Assembly: GCF_016908775.1 (NCBI RefSeq)
Contig: NZ_JAFBEP010000004.1
Coordinates: 62,001 to 126,000 of the forward strand
DNA length: 64,000 nucleotides
Source: Defluviitalea raffinosedens
Lineage (GTDB): Bacteria; Bacillota; Clostridia; Lachnospirales; Defluviitaleaceae
Direction of reading: 5' to 3'
How positions within the stretch are numbered: the first letter of the stretch is position 1; each line of letters opens with the position of its first letter. A model generated the notes under the pieces. It was not told where the DNA came from. It worked only from the letters and a program-made list of their open reading frames with translations, and made no database searches. The position numbers and the translations under genes are program-made. This document shows positions 1-9,238 of this stretch, piece by piece.

Positions 1-21
1 AATTAAATTTGGATCCATCAT
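1..21 (-). CDS. cheD: Start of the next chemotaxis gene, probably cheD (cut by window edge)
   Basis: Only seven codons lie inside the window. The frame opens with ATGATG overlapping the cheC stop codon in an ATGA arrangement, which signals translational coupling. In Bacillus and clostridial fla/che operons the gene after cheC is cheD, the receptor glutamine deamidase that partners with CheC. The identification is by position and coupling only; the few visible residues (MMDPNLI) are not diagnostic. Confidence 0.45.
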
Positions 22-641
22 AAACTAACCCCTAATGACGTCAAGATTTTTTCAAACGAATCTATATCAGGTATTAAGATAAAATACCCTGTGACATGGT
101 CAATTCCTTCTGCAAATTCAGTTTCTATAAATAAAACTCTGTCTCCTACTTTTCCAAATTCAATTGCTGGAACACTTAATATAGCACCCGCCATATCAAA
201 AGCCATCTGAGGAATGGATGAAATAATAGTCAATTTGGTTAATGCCGCCAATGAAGATAAATATGATCCAGTTAAAATATTACCAATTTCTTGAAGTGCT
301 GAGATATCGAGTTCTGTAAATTCAGATATATCATGAATATCTCGTTCCATTAAAATATTAACCAGTATATGGGCAGATCTCTGTTCAAGCACGAACATCA
401 TCATACCACTAATATCTCCTGACACATCAAGTAAAATACCAACAACCAAGTTTTCTGGGCCTCCTAAAACATCCGCAACATTTTTAAGCTCTAAAATATT
501 CACTTTAGGAACACCCATATCGATTTTTTTATTTAACATTTGAGCGAGTGCAGTCGTAGCATTACCTGCTCCAATATTGCCAATCTCTTTTAAAACATCC
601 AGATGTAACGTATTTAACATGTCAATATCGATACCTGGCAT
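18..641 (-). CDS. cheC: CheC, CheY-phosphate phosphatase and CheD partner
   Basis: A 207-residue protein with the two duplicated phosphatase signatures of the CheC/FliY/CheX family, E-x-x-N, at E19/N22 and E118/N121. Both acid/amide pairs are intact, as in two-site CheC. Family knowledge: CheC hydrolyses CheY-P and binds CheD, closing an adaptation loop in the cytoplasm. It follows cheW after an 89-nt gap containing a long inverted repeat (666-707) and overlaps the next gene by ATGA. The start has a GAAGGAG ribosome site. FliY, encoded earlier in the same operon, is a second phosphatase of this fold. Confidence 0.95.
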   Translation of the reverse strand: MPGIDIDMLNTLHLDVLKEIGNIGAGNATTALAQMLNKKIDMGVPKVNILELKNVADVLGGPENLVVGILLDVSGDISGMMMFVLEQRSAHILVNILMERDIHDISEFTELDISALQEIGNILTGSYLSSLAALTKLTIISSIPQMAFDMAGAILSVPAIEFGKVGDRVLFIETEFAEGIDHVTGYFILIPDIDSFEKILTSLGVSL

Positions 642-665
642 TTTTTCACTCCTTCAAATAATGAT

Positions 666-707
666 AGATTTCCAATAAGAGTAAAATAATACTCAAATCG
701 GAAATCT
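666..707 (-). repeat. Inverted repeat between cheW and cheC
   Basis: On the minus strand AGATTTCC (707-700) pairs with GGAAATCT (673-666), and GAGTA pairs with TACTC further in, giving a long stem of two helices with a small internal mismatch. It starts 24 nt after the cheW stop. No U-run follows, so it is not a normal terminator; an mRNA processing or stability element is possible. Confidence 0.5.
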
Positions 708-730
708 TTTAAGAATAAATATAATATGGA

Positions 731-1177
731 TTACATATTGGAATCAATAATATTCTTTAAATTTAATAAGGTAACAATATGATCATTTACTTTACCTACA
801 CCTTGAATATAATTAAAGTTAATATCTGATGTAAAGCCTTGAACATTTTCGATCGCTTGAGAAGAAATTTGCAGCACTTCTTTTACCTGGTCAACAATCA
901 TTCCAATCTTGCTGTCTTCTATTTCAACAATAATAATTCTTGTTTCATCATTATAGTCATCCTCTTGCAAACCAAATTTACTTCTTAAACTCATTACTGG
1001 AATAATTTCCCCTCGAAGATTAATTACTCCTTTTATAAAATAAGGGGACTTTGGAACTCTTGTAATATTTTGTATTCTTTCAATGATTTGAACCTTTTGT
1101 ATGTCAATACCATATTCTTCATTGCCCAACTTAAATACTACATATTGCTTAGATTCTGAATTAGAAATATTCTCCAT
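731..1177 (-). CDS. cheW: CheW chemotaxis coupling protein
   Basis: A 148-residue single-domain CheW protein. It shows the family landmarks VVFKLGNEEYGIDI near the N-terminus and GVINLRGEIIPV in the middle, matching the SH3-like double-barrel scaffold that links receptors to CheA. Family role: forms receptor-CheA-CheW arrays at the cytoplasmic membrane. The start is supported by GGGGG seven bases upstream. It lies 14 nt after cheA in the same operon. No unusual residues noted; CheV is excluded because there is no receiver domain. Confidence 0.96.
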   Translation of the reverse strand: MENISNSESKQYVVFKLGNEEYGIDIQKVQIIERIQNITRVPKSPYFIKGVINLRGEIIPVMSLRSKFGLQEDDYNDETRIIIVEIEDSKIGMIVDQVKEVLQISSQAIENVQGFTSDINFNYIQGVGKVNDHIVTLLNLKNIIDSNM

Positions 1178-1191
1178 AGTATCGCCCCCGT

Positions 1192-3282
1192 CTATACTAG
1201 TGTATTAATATCTAAAATAAGAGCTACTTCTCCATCCCCTAAGATAGTCGCACCGGCAATCATTCGAATACCGCTAAGATATTTACCCAGGGATTTAATT
1301 ACAATTTCTTGTTGACCAATCAAACCATCAACTACAAAACCTGCTTGTTTCTCTCCTTTTTTAACAATAACAACTGTAATAACATCTGTCTGATTTTGAT
1401 TTGGCACATCCAAAACTTTATCCAAGCGAACAATAGGTATAACTTGATTTCTTAAAACAATAACCTCTTGCTTTTGCACATATTGTATGTCAGTAACTTT
1501 TACATCTTCTATATTTTGAATTGTATTAAGTGGAATAGCATATTTTTCTTCCCCTACTTTAACCATAAGAGCTTGAATAATTGCCAAAGTAAGTGGAAGA
1601 GTAACAATAAACTTACTTCCTTTCCCTAAAGTAGTTTTAACTTCAATGTCTCCACCCAATGCTTCGATTTTTGTTTTAACTACATCTAACCCTACGCCTC
1701 TTCCTGAAACATCAGAAATCGTTTCTGAAGTACTAAAACTAGGCTTGAATAATAATTCAATGATTTCTTGCTCAGATAAATTAGCAGCTAATTCTGGAGT
1801 AATAACTCCTTTCTCAATCGCCTTATCTCTAACCTTTCTAGTGTCTATACCATTACCATCATCTTCTACTTCAATGACTACATTATTTCCATCTTGATAA
1901 GCACGTAAATAAATATGACCGGTTTTTTCTTTTCCTTTGCGTATACGCTCTTCAGTTGTCTCCAAGCCATGATCAGCAGCATTTCTGAGCAAATGAATCA
2001 AAGGATCTCCTATTTCATCAATTACTGTTCTGTCTAACTCTGTTTCCTCTCCTGACATAGTAAGCTCAATATCCTTATTCAACTTTCTAGATAAATCTCT
2101 GATCATTCTTGGAAAACGATTAAATACTCTTTCTACAGGAACCATTCTTACCTTCATAACAGCATCATGGATATTGGTTGTAATTCGTTCTAAATATTCT
2201 ACTGCTTCATTGTAATTCTGGCTATTATTTTCTCCTTCAATTCCTTCAAGTCTTGTCTTTACTATGATGAGCTCGCTGACTAGATTCATTAAAGTATCCA
2301 GTCGATCTATATCTACACGAACAGTTTTCCCTGCTTTTGGCTTTGACTTTGAAGCAGCATCTTTTGAAACATCATTGCTCTCTTCATATGTAGTGTTTTG
2401 AATTATATCCTCTGATGAAAGACTTTCATGTATTCTAGAACTTGTGTAGTCGCTTGAATAATCTGTTGAACTAGAAAGAATGTTATTTTGTGATGTAACA
2501 TCTTTTATAATAATTTCCTCAACTTCAGCGATACTAAGCAAACCTTTTTTCAATACTTCTTTTGATTCTTTTGAAATCACTACTACAGTAAATTCAAAAT
2601 CAAACTTTTCATCTTCTATATCCTCAACTTTAGGTATAGCCTTTATGATTTCACCATAGTTCTCCAATGTTCTGAATACAATAAATGCACGGGCAGATTT
2701 TAAAACACAACTCTTATTAAGATGAATATTTATTTCATATACATTAAAATTCTTTGAAATAGCAGTCTTTACTGCATTATTTTCAAACTCACTTAATTCA
2801 ATAGTTGAAATATCTGAATTGGAAGATTGAGCAACTGTTTCTGAATGAGATTCAACTGTGTTCTCTTTCTTTTCACTTTCGTCTTCATCTTTTTCTGAAT
2901 TGCCTGATAATATTTCTCCTAATTCTTTTAGGATATCGTTATACTCTTCTTGTCCTTCGCTTCCAGTATTTGTTATTTCATTGACGTAATTATCTAATGC
3001 ATCCAAACATTTAAATAGAGTATCGAGCAAATTCGAATTTGCTCTAATATGTCCATTTCGTATTTCTGAAAGTACATTCTCCATATTATGCGTTAATTTT
3101 TGCATCTTTGTAAATCCCATAGTACCCGACATACCCTTTAAAGTATGTGCTACACGGAATATTTCATTTAAAATCGCCATATTTTCAGGCTCATTTTCAA
3201 GTTGAAGTAAATTCTCATTCAATCCTTGAAGATGTTCCTTTGATTCTTCGATAAATATTTCTAAATATTGGCTCATGTCCAT
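1192..3282 (-). CDS. cheA: CheA chemotaxis histidine kinase
   Basis: A 696-residue kinase with all five CheA domains. P1/HPt: phospho-accepting H46 in AHTLKG. P2-like response-regulator docking region about 175-265 followed by an acidic/serine linker. P3 dimerisation about 320-400. P4 ATPase: N-box with NAADH around 434-438, G1 DDGNGID 474-480, F-box near 512-518, G2 GRGVGLD 527-533. P5 CheW-like from about 560. It phosphorylates CheY and CheB in response to receptors. It begins one nucleotide after the cheB stop, with GGAGG nine bases upstream. Length is normal for the family. Confidence 0.97.
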   Translation of the reverse strand: MDMSQYLEIFIEESKEHLQGLNENLLQLENEPENMAILNEIFRVAHTLKGMSGTMGFTKMQKLTHNMENVLSEIRNGHIRANSNLLDTLFKCLDALDNYVNEITNTGSEGQEEYNDILKELGEILSGNSEKDEDESEKKENTVESHSETVAQSSNSDISTIELSEFENNAVKTAISKNFNVYEINIHLNKSCVLKSARAFIVFRTLENYGEIIKAIPKVEDIEDEKFDFEFTVVVISKESKEVLKKGLLSIAEVEEIIIKDVTSQNNILSSSTDYSSDYTSSRIHESLSSEDIIQNTTYEESNDVSKDAASKSKPKAGKTVRVDIDRLDTLMNLVSELIIVKTRLEGIEGENNSQNYNEAVEYLERITTNIHDAVMKVRMVPVERVFNRFPRMIRDLSRKLNKDIELTMSGEETELDRTVIDEIGDPLIHLLRNAADHGLETTEERIRKGKEKTGHIYLRAYQDGNNVVIEVEDDGNGIDTRKVRDKAIEKGVITPELAANLSEQEIIELLFKPSFSTSETISDVSGRGVGLDVVKTKIEALGGDIEVKTTLGKGSKFIVTLPLTLAIIQALMVKVGEEKYAIPLNTIQNIEDVKVTDIQYVQKQEVIVLRNQVIPIVRLDKVLDVPNQNQTDVITVVIVKKGEKQAGFVVDGLIGQQEIVIKSLGKYLSGIRMIAGATILGDGEVALILDINTLV

Positions 3283-3283
3283 A

Positions 3284-4357
3284 CTAAAGCACCTCCACCG
3301 CTTTAACTATTTCTTTAGCAATCCGTTGTATAGGTACAACAACATCAGCAATTCCTGATTCAACGACAGCTTTAGGCATTCCATAAACAACACAGGTTTT
3401 TTCATCCTGAGCAATGATATAAGCATTATTTTTCACTTTAAGATTTTTCATACCTTCACATCCATCTGAACCCATTCCAGTCATAATGACACCAATTATA
3501 TTATCTAGATTAGTCTCTGATAAAGAATTTAACATGACATTAACAGATGGTCGATGACCTCCCACAGCAGGACTACTGGATAATCTAATCCAATAATCAG
3601 ATGAATTACTTGACTTTTCAATTAAAATATGGTAATCACCAGGTGCAATATATGCAACTCCTGGCCGCAAAATATCCTTATCTTCTGCTTCTTTAACTGT
3701 AATTTCGCTTAAAGTATTTAATCTTTCAGCAAGTGATTTAGTAAAACCCGGAGGCATATGCTGAACAATTACATAACATGCCGGCAATTCCTTGGGAAGA
3801 TAAGGTAACACCTCTTGTAAAGCTCTTGGCCCTCCAGTAGAAGTGCCTATTGCAACAATCTTCTTCACGTTTGAACTAGGAGACGAAAATACTCTTTTTA
3901 CAGTATGCTTCTCAATCTTTTTTTCATTTCTAGTAGGAAAATTGTGTATTTTTGAAGCAAGAAAGATTTTTTCCAAGATGTGTGTTTTAATTTCCTCTTC
4001 ATTCATTTTAAAAATGTTTTTAGGCTTAGTAATAAAGTCAACTGCTCCTAATCCTAATGCCTGAATAGTTGTATCTGCCCCCTCTTTTGTTAAAGCACTG
4101 ATTACTATAACTGGTTTGGGATTTGTTTTCATTAAGACATTCAGCATCTCTAATCCATTCATAGAAGGCATTTCTACATCAAGTGTAATCACATCCGGAT
4201 CCAACTCTTGAGTTTTCTTAAGACCTTCTTCGCCATTATTTGCAGTTCCCACTACAATAAACCTATGGTCACTATTAATTATATCAGAAATCACTCTTCT
4301 CATAAAAGCAGAATCATCAATAACCAATACTTTTTTCTTTTCAAGCATTGCAATCAC
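3284..4357 (-). CDS. cheB: CheB receptor methylesterase/glutamine deamidase
   Basis: 357 residues: an N-terminal receiver domain with acidic pair D14/D15 and phospho-acceptor D60, a linker of about 25 residues, and a C-terminal methylesterase domain with the catalytic triad S173 (GTSTGGP), H200 (VQHMPPG) and D298 (TGMGSDG). It removes methyl groups from chemoreceptor glutamates after phosphorylation by CheA. The start overlaps the end of the PilZ gene by four bases (ATGA), indicating coupled translation; M4 is an alternative start. All key residues are present. Confidence 0.97.
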   Translation of the reverse strand: MIAMLEKKKVLVIDDSAFMRRVISDIINSDHRFIVVGTANNGEEGLKKTQELDPDVITLDVEMPSMNGLEMLNVLMKTNPKPVIVISALTKEGADTTIQALGLGAVDFITKPKNIFKMNEEEIKTHILEKIFLASKIHNFPTRNEKKIEKHTVKRVFSSPSSNVKKIVAIGTSTGGPRALQEVLPYLPKELPACYVIVQHMPPGFTKSLAERLNTLSEITVKEAEDKDILRPGVAYIAPGDYHILIEKSSNSSDYWIRLSSSPAVGGHRPSVNVMLNSLSETNLDNIIGVIMTGMGSDGCEGMKNLKVKNNAYIIAQDEKTCVVYGMPKAVVESGIADVVVPIQRIAKEIVKAVEVL

Positions 4358-4998
4358 AATCCTTTATATTGTCTGACTTGTTTTCTCTGCTGCATAAAAA
4401 TATACTGTATTATAGCATCTTGGTCATTTTTTTTGATATCATCAAACAAGACTCTATGTTGATATTTGTAGAGTTCTGTATTCGAATCTTCTTTTATCAA
4501 TATTTTGCCGGATAAAAGTATTTCTTCTGCTTCTAGAGGAATTCTCATCACAAGATTTTCTTTTGTATTTAATTGTGAATTTGTAATAAATCGTATGCCT
4601 CCGCCGCTAATATCTTTTATAATTCCCGATTCCCAAAGGTCTCCTACTTGAAATTGAAATGGAATAACACATTCAAATCTAAAAAATTCCCTTCTTTGAA
4701 ATTTTTCGAAGGGTGTTACCAAATCAACTTCCAACATTTCAATTAAGCCTTTTCTAAAAGATTTTTTAACGACACCATTACATCTGTAATATCCATTAGT
4801 CGCATATATAACCAAATTGTATTGATTATTAATCTTTAGACGTACAATTTTTCCACCTGATATAGGTGCCGCGATAATTAAAGTTTTATCATCAACGCAT
4901 TCTTCTATCTGACTAATAAAACTTCGAGATAAATTCTTGTCTAATAAACTATGACGTATGATCTCAACTTTCAGTCCTGGTACTATCGGTTCATTCAT
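4354..4998 (-). CDS. PilZ-domain flagellar brake protein (YcgR/YpfA type)
   Basis: 214 residues from the chosen start. An N-terminal YcgR_2-like beta domain is followed by a C-terminal PilZ domain with both c-di-GMP-binding signatures: RR-x3-R (about 102-107) and DISGGG (about 129-134). Such proteins bind cyclic di-GMP and slow the motor through MotA or the switch. A longer frame starts 15 nt upstream, but its ATG AGG AGG codons form the Shine-Dalgarno site for this ATG, so the shorter start is preferred. Location between flhG and cheB is typical of clostridial fla/che operons and links second-messenger signalling to motility. Confidence 0.92.
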   Translation of the reverse strand: MNEPIVPGLKVEIIRHSLLDKNLSRSFISQIEECVDDKTLIIAAPISGGKIVRLKINNQYNLVIYATNGYYRCNGVVKKSFRKGLIEMLEVDLVTPFEKFQRREFFRFECVIPFQFQVGDLWESGIIKDISGGGIRFITNSQLNTKENLVMRIPLEAEEILLSGKILIKEDSNTELYKYQHRVLFDDIKKNDQDAIIQYIFMQQRKQVRQYKGL

Positions 4999-5029
4999 TG
5001 CTGTCCTCCTCATTGAAGATTATTTGAAT

Positions 5030-5920
5030 TTAAGAATTAAATATATTCATTAGACGTTTGACAAATGAGGTAAATCCCGAACCTGTTTTGTCCACACTGT
5101 CAATATTTGCAATTTTATTGGAAACGTCTTCAAATGCTCTGCTTACTTCACTTTTGGGAAAACTTATAGAAACTGGTTCTTGTAATTTAACTGACTTAAC
5201 TAATGCTCTATCATATGGAATGTATCCTAGCTCCTCTATCTCTATGCCTAAGAAACGCTTGGATACTTGTTTCAATTTTAAGTATATTTCTTTTCCTTCT
5301 TCTTCATCATCTACTCTATTTACTAAGAGCTTAATATTGGGAATAGATTTGCTATTTTGAATAGACAATGTCTTAACAAGTGCATAAGCATCTGTAATAG
5401 AAGTGGGTTCTGGTGTCGTCACTAAAATAATTTCATCCGCTGCTCTCGAGAAAGATAATACAGGATCTGTTAAACCAGCTCCTGTATCGATTAATATAAA
5501 ATCAGCCATTTTATCGAGAAGATATAAGTTTTTAATAAAATATGATAACTGACTCTCATTAAGCCGAATCAAATCCTGTACCCCTGATCCTCCAGAAATA
5601 AATTTAATATTCAAGGGGCCTTCAGTCATAACATCTGTGATTACCTTCTTACCATTCATAACATCACTAATAGTGTATTGAGGAACAATACCAAGAATGA
5701 CTTCTATATTAGCTAACCCAAAATCTGCATCGATTATTACAACCTTTTTTCCAATTTTTCTCAATTGTACTGCCAAGTTAACTGCAACATTACTCTTTCC
5801 GACTCCCCCTTTTCCACTTGTAATTGTTATTACTCTCGCTGAACGCGCCTTTGAAACCTCATTTTTAAACTGATTATTGCCGTGTATAATTTTTCTTAGA
5901 TTTTCTGCTTGATCAATCAT
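5030..5920 (-). CDS. flhG: FlhG (YlxH) MinD-like ATPase
   Basis: 296 residues with the deviant Walker A of the MinD/ParA class, GKGGVGKS at 36-43, after a 30-residue N-terminal extension that in FlhG proteins stimulates the FlhF GTPase. A DxGAG switch and membrane-targeting amphipathic C-terminus (FVKRLMNIF) are visible. It regulates flagellar number and placement with FlhF and helps C-ring assembly. It overlaps flhF by four bases (ATGA). Confidence 0.95.
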   Translation of the reverse strand: MIDQAENLRKIIHGNNQFKNEVSKARSARVITITSGKGGVGKSNVAVNLAVQLRKIGKKVVIIDADFGLANIEVILGIVPQYTISDVMNGKKVITDVMTEGPLNIKFISGGSGVQDLIRLNESQLSYFIKNLYLLDKMADFILIDTGAGLTDPVLSFSRAADEIILVTTPEPTSITDAYALVKTLSIQNSKSIPNIKLLVNRVDDEEEGKEIYLKLKQVSKRFLGIEIEELGYIPYDRALVKSVKLQEPVSISFPKSEVSRAFEDVSNKIANIDSVDKTGSGFTSFVKRLMNIFNS

Positions 5921-7131
5921 TCTTCCATACTCCCTAATAAGGCTTTTGTTATCTTTTCCGGACTCATCAATTCAATATCATCTGGAACATTTTGGCCAAA
6001 TGTAATATAGGATAGAGGCTTTTGTGTAAAATAGCGTACATTTAGAATTGCCCCAAGAGCAGTTGTCTCATCAATTTTCGTGAAGATAATACGATAATCA
6101 GTAACTGGGGAATATTTATTAATTATATGAAGCATATCCTTATATTTTGTTGTTGCACTCAAAACTAAAAATACTTCTTTCTCATCTATTGTCGACAAGA
6201 GATGATTTAATTCCTGAAATTGCTGAAAGTTTTTATGAGATCTTCCTGCAGTATCAACAAATATAATATCTCGATTCTTCATTTTATCCAATGTTTCTGT
6301 TAATTCTTCTGGAGAATAAATTACTTCTACTGGAACATTAATTATCTCTGCATAGGTTTTAAGCTGTTCCACAGCAGCTATACGATACGTATCTGCAGTA
6401 ATTAACCCTACTTTTTTTTGCATATTGAGCGCAAAATGAGCCGTGATCTTCGCAATTGTTGTAGTCTTCCCTACTCCAGTAGGTCCAATAAAAAAAACAA
6501 CTTTTGGAGTAGTATTATTAATTTCAATAGGAATTGGTTTTCCCAGGATTTGCATAATTCGATTATATACAATTCCGACTAAATCATTAATATTATTTGA
6601 TTGGAGTTCTTCTGTTTGATCTAAATCTTTTAATATAATTTCCGCAATTTCAGGAAGTACCTCATTTTTGATTAAGCTGTCATAAAAAAGCTGTAAAATA
6701 GTACTATTATATTTTCTACTTTTATCGTTATGGTCTATAATTCGGATTTGACTTTCAGTGCTTACCTTTTCCATTACTTTTGTTAGCAATCCTTCAAGAT
6801 TGTCTAATTTAGTCTCCAAACTTTTTATTGTTTTCTTTTGCTCGTCTATCACTTGCAGAGATGTACTTAAATCAGAATGAGCAACATCATTTTCTTTGAT
6901 TGAGTCAGTGCTATTATAATGAGTTGTTTTCTTCTCATTTTGATGTTGAGTTTTAGTAAATTGATCATCCAAAGCAGCCGTTACTTCTACTATAGGACGC
7001 CTAAATAATTTGAAAATCCCTTTAGGACTAATCTTTTTAATATTTAAAACTAAGGCATCCTTACCTAAATCATTTTTTACTTTTTCAATTGCCTCATATT
7101 CCGTTCTAGCTTCATATTTTCTTATCTTCAC
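5917..7131 (-). CDS. flhF: FlhF, SRP-type flagellar GTPase
   Basis: 404 residues. The N-terminal B domain (about 1-140) is basic then polar, followed by an N/G GTPase module with P-loop GPTGVGKTTT starting at 216, a DTAGR motif near 286 and a TKIDET specificity motif. FlhF marks the site of flagellar assembly at the membrane and dimerises in a GTP-dependent manner, controlled by FlhG. The start codon is GTG, overlapping the flhA stop in GTGA, so translation is coupled on both sides. Confidence 0.95.
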   Translation of the reverse strand: MKIRKYEARTEYEAIEKVKNDLGKDALVLNIKKISPKGIFKLFRRPIVEVTAALDDQFTKTQHQNEKKTTHYNSTDSIKENDVAHSDLSTSLQVIDEQKKTIKSLETKLDNLEGLLTKVMEKVSTESQIRIIDHNDKSRKYNSTILQLFYDSLIKNEVLPEIAEIILKDLDQTEELQSNNINDLVGIVYNRIMQILGKPIPIEINNTTPKVVFFIGPTGVGKTTTIAKITAHFALNMQKKVGLITADTYRIAAVEQLKTYAEIINVPVEVIYSPEELTETLDKMKNRDIIFVDTAGRSHKNFQQFQELNHLLSTIDEKEVFLVLSATTKYKDMLHIINKYSPVTDYRIIFTKIDETTALGAILNVRYFTQKPLSYITFGQNVPDDIELMSPEKITKALLGSMEE

Positions 7132-9173
7132 GTCAAACTCACCATCCCAATAGATTGCACTTCAATATTGGAATCAACTTCATTGTATGATAATACCACT
7201 AAATCAGGTGCAATCTGCTCAGTTAGTTTCTTGAAGTAAATTCTTACAATAGGTGATGTTAGTAAAATTGGCTGCTGCCCTATAGAATTAAAACGATTGA
7301 TTTCACGGGTTAATTTTTCAAAAATCTGTTGAGTCGTCTGTGGATCCAAGGCTAAATAAGAACCTTGTTCCGACTGTTGTACAGCATCCATAACTTTTTG
7401 CTCTAACGATGGATCTAATGTAATAACATTATTTGCTTTCTGATTTAAAAACTTTTTAGAAATTGCCCTTCCAAGGCTTTGTCGAACATATTCAGTTAGC
7501 AAATCTGTATCTCTAGTTACTGTCCCATAATCCGCTAAAGTTTCAAATATTGTAACCAAATCTCTTATTGATACAGATTCTTTAAGTAAATTAGCCAAAA
7601 CCTTTTGAATTTCTCCTATTCCTAAAATTTTCGGCACTAATTCATCAATAAGAGCAGGATGTTTTTCTTTAACATTATTGATAAGCGTTTGGACATCTTG
7701 TCTACTCAGTAATTCATGTAAATGCTTTTTGATGACTTCCGTTAAATGTGTAGCAATAATTGAAGGCGGGTCCACAACAGTATATCCCAGCATTTCTGCT
7801 TTTTCCCTTTGACTTTCTGATATCCACAAAGCAGGTAATCCAAAAGCAGGTTCAATGGTTTCTATTCCATCTATTTCCTCTTCAACATAACCAGGATTCA
7901 TAGCCATATAATGATCAAACAGAATTTCGCCTTGAGCGACTTCAACGCCTTTTATTTTTATAATATATTGATTAGGACTTAGCTGAATATTATCCCTCAA
8001 ACGTATGATCGGAACGATTGCACCCAGCTCTAATGCAATTTGTCTCCTGATCATTACAACCCTATCAAGTAAATCTCCACCTTGATTCACATCGGCAAGG
8101 GGAATAATCCCATATCCAAATTCTAATTCTATAGGATCAACTTGAAGGAGAGAAACAACATTTTCAGGTCTTCTTACTTCTTCAGCTTCTATGTCCTCAG
8201 TTGAAACTTCTTCACTAATTGTTTGGAGTTTAATATTTTTTTCAATGGAATTAGCCCCTGCAATAAGCAATATCCCTACTGGAACCATTATATACCAGGG
8301 TAATGGTGTTGTAATTCCTAAAACAATTAACGTTCCTCCTGCAATTTGAAATACCATAGGGGTACTTCCAAGTTGTTTAAATAAATCACTACTCATCTCA
8401 GATTCAGTAGCTGTTTTAGTTACGAGTATTCCGGTAGCTGTCGAGATCAAAAGTGATGGTATCTGGCTTACTAACCCATCACCTATTGTTAAAATAGTAT
8501 ATACTTGAAGTGCTTCGGAAAGAGGCATCGGTTTTCCTGTTGTAATTCCTGTAGTTCCTAAAATAAGTCCTCCAATAATATTAATAAAGGTAATAATAAT
8601 TCCGGCAATGGCATCATTTTTTACAAACTTACTGGCACCATCCATCGCACCATAGAATTGAGCTTCTTCCTGTATTTTCTTTCTTCTAGCTTTTGCCTCT
8701 GCTTCGTCAATTAGTCCAGTATTTAAATCCGCATCTATAGCCATCTGTTTTCCTGGCATTGCGTCTAAAGTAAATCTTGCAGATACTTCCGCTACACGCT
8801 CCGCTCCTTTAGTGATAACCAAAAATTGAATAATAACAATAATGATAAATACAACTGCACCAAGGACTATATTTCCACCCGCAACGAAACTTCCGAATGC
8901 ATTAACGACTTCACCGGCATATCCTTCTCCTAAAATTGATCTTGTAGAAGAAATATTTAAAGCTAATCTAAACAAAGTTGTGATCAGCAAAATGGATGGA
9001 AACATTGACATATCAGTGGCTTCTTTAGAAAACAACGTATTAAGAAGAATAATCAGTGCCACAGCAATATTAATCGTAAAAAATATATCTAAAACCCACT
9101 GGGGAAGTGGTATAATAATCATCATAATAATTGATATAACAAATGCTCCTAGAAACATATTTCCAGATTTCAC
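7128..9173 (-). CDS. flhA: FlhA, flagellar type III export gate protein
   Basis: About 681 residues. The first half has eight predicted membrane helices and the FHIPEP signature region (ARFTLDAMPGKQMAIDADLN); the second half is the soluble cytoplasmic ring that docks substrates and chaperones. It forms the nonameric export channel energised by proton motive force. A longer frame begins 24 nt upstream at ATG, but that stretch carries GAGGGAGG seven bases before GTG at 9173, so GTG is taken as the start (protein then begins MKSGNMFLGA). It ends overlapping the flhF GTG. Confidence 0.95.
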   Translation of the reverse strand: MKSGNMFLGAFVISIIMMIIIPLPQWVLDIFFTINIAVALIILLNTLFSKEATDMSMFPSILLITTLFRLALNISSTRSILGEGYAGEVVNAFGSFVAGGNIVLGAVVFIIIVIIQFLVITKGAERVAEVSARFTLDAMPGKQMAIDADLNTGLIDEAEAKARRKKIQEEAQFYGAMDGASKFVKNDAIAGIIITFINIIGGLILGTTGITTGKPMPLSEALQVYTILTIGDGLVSQIPSLLISTATGILVTKTATESEMSSDLFKQLGSTPMVFQIAGGTLIVLGITTPLPWYIMVPVGILLIAGANSIEKNIKLQTISEEVSTEDIEAEEVRRPENVVSLLQVDPIELEFGYGIIPLADVNQGGDLLDRVVMIRRQIALELGAIVPIIRLRDNIQLSPNQYIIKIKGVEVAQGEILFDHYMAMNPGYVEEEIDGIETIEPAFGLPALWISESQREKAEMLGYTVVDPPSIIATHLTEVIKKHLHELLSRQDVQTLINNVKEKHPALIDELVPKILGIGEIQKVLANLLKESVSIRDLVTIFETLADYGTVTRDTDLLTEYVRQSLGRAISKKFLNQKANNVITLDPSLEQKVMDAVQQSEQGSYLALDPQTTQQIFEKLTREINRFNSIGQQPILLTSPIVRIYFKKLTEQIAPDLVVLSYNEVDSNIEVQSIGMVSLT

Positions 9174-9238
9174 GCAAAAGCCTCCCTCAACATCCATGAA
9201 AATAGCGTATAATTAAAAGATGTATTCATTCTAGCAAA

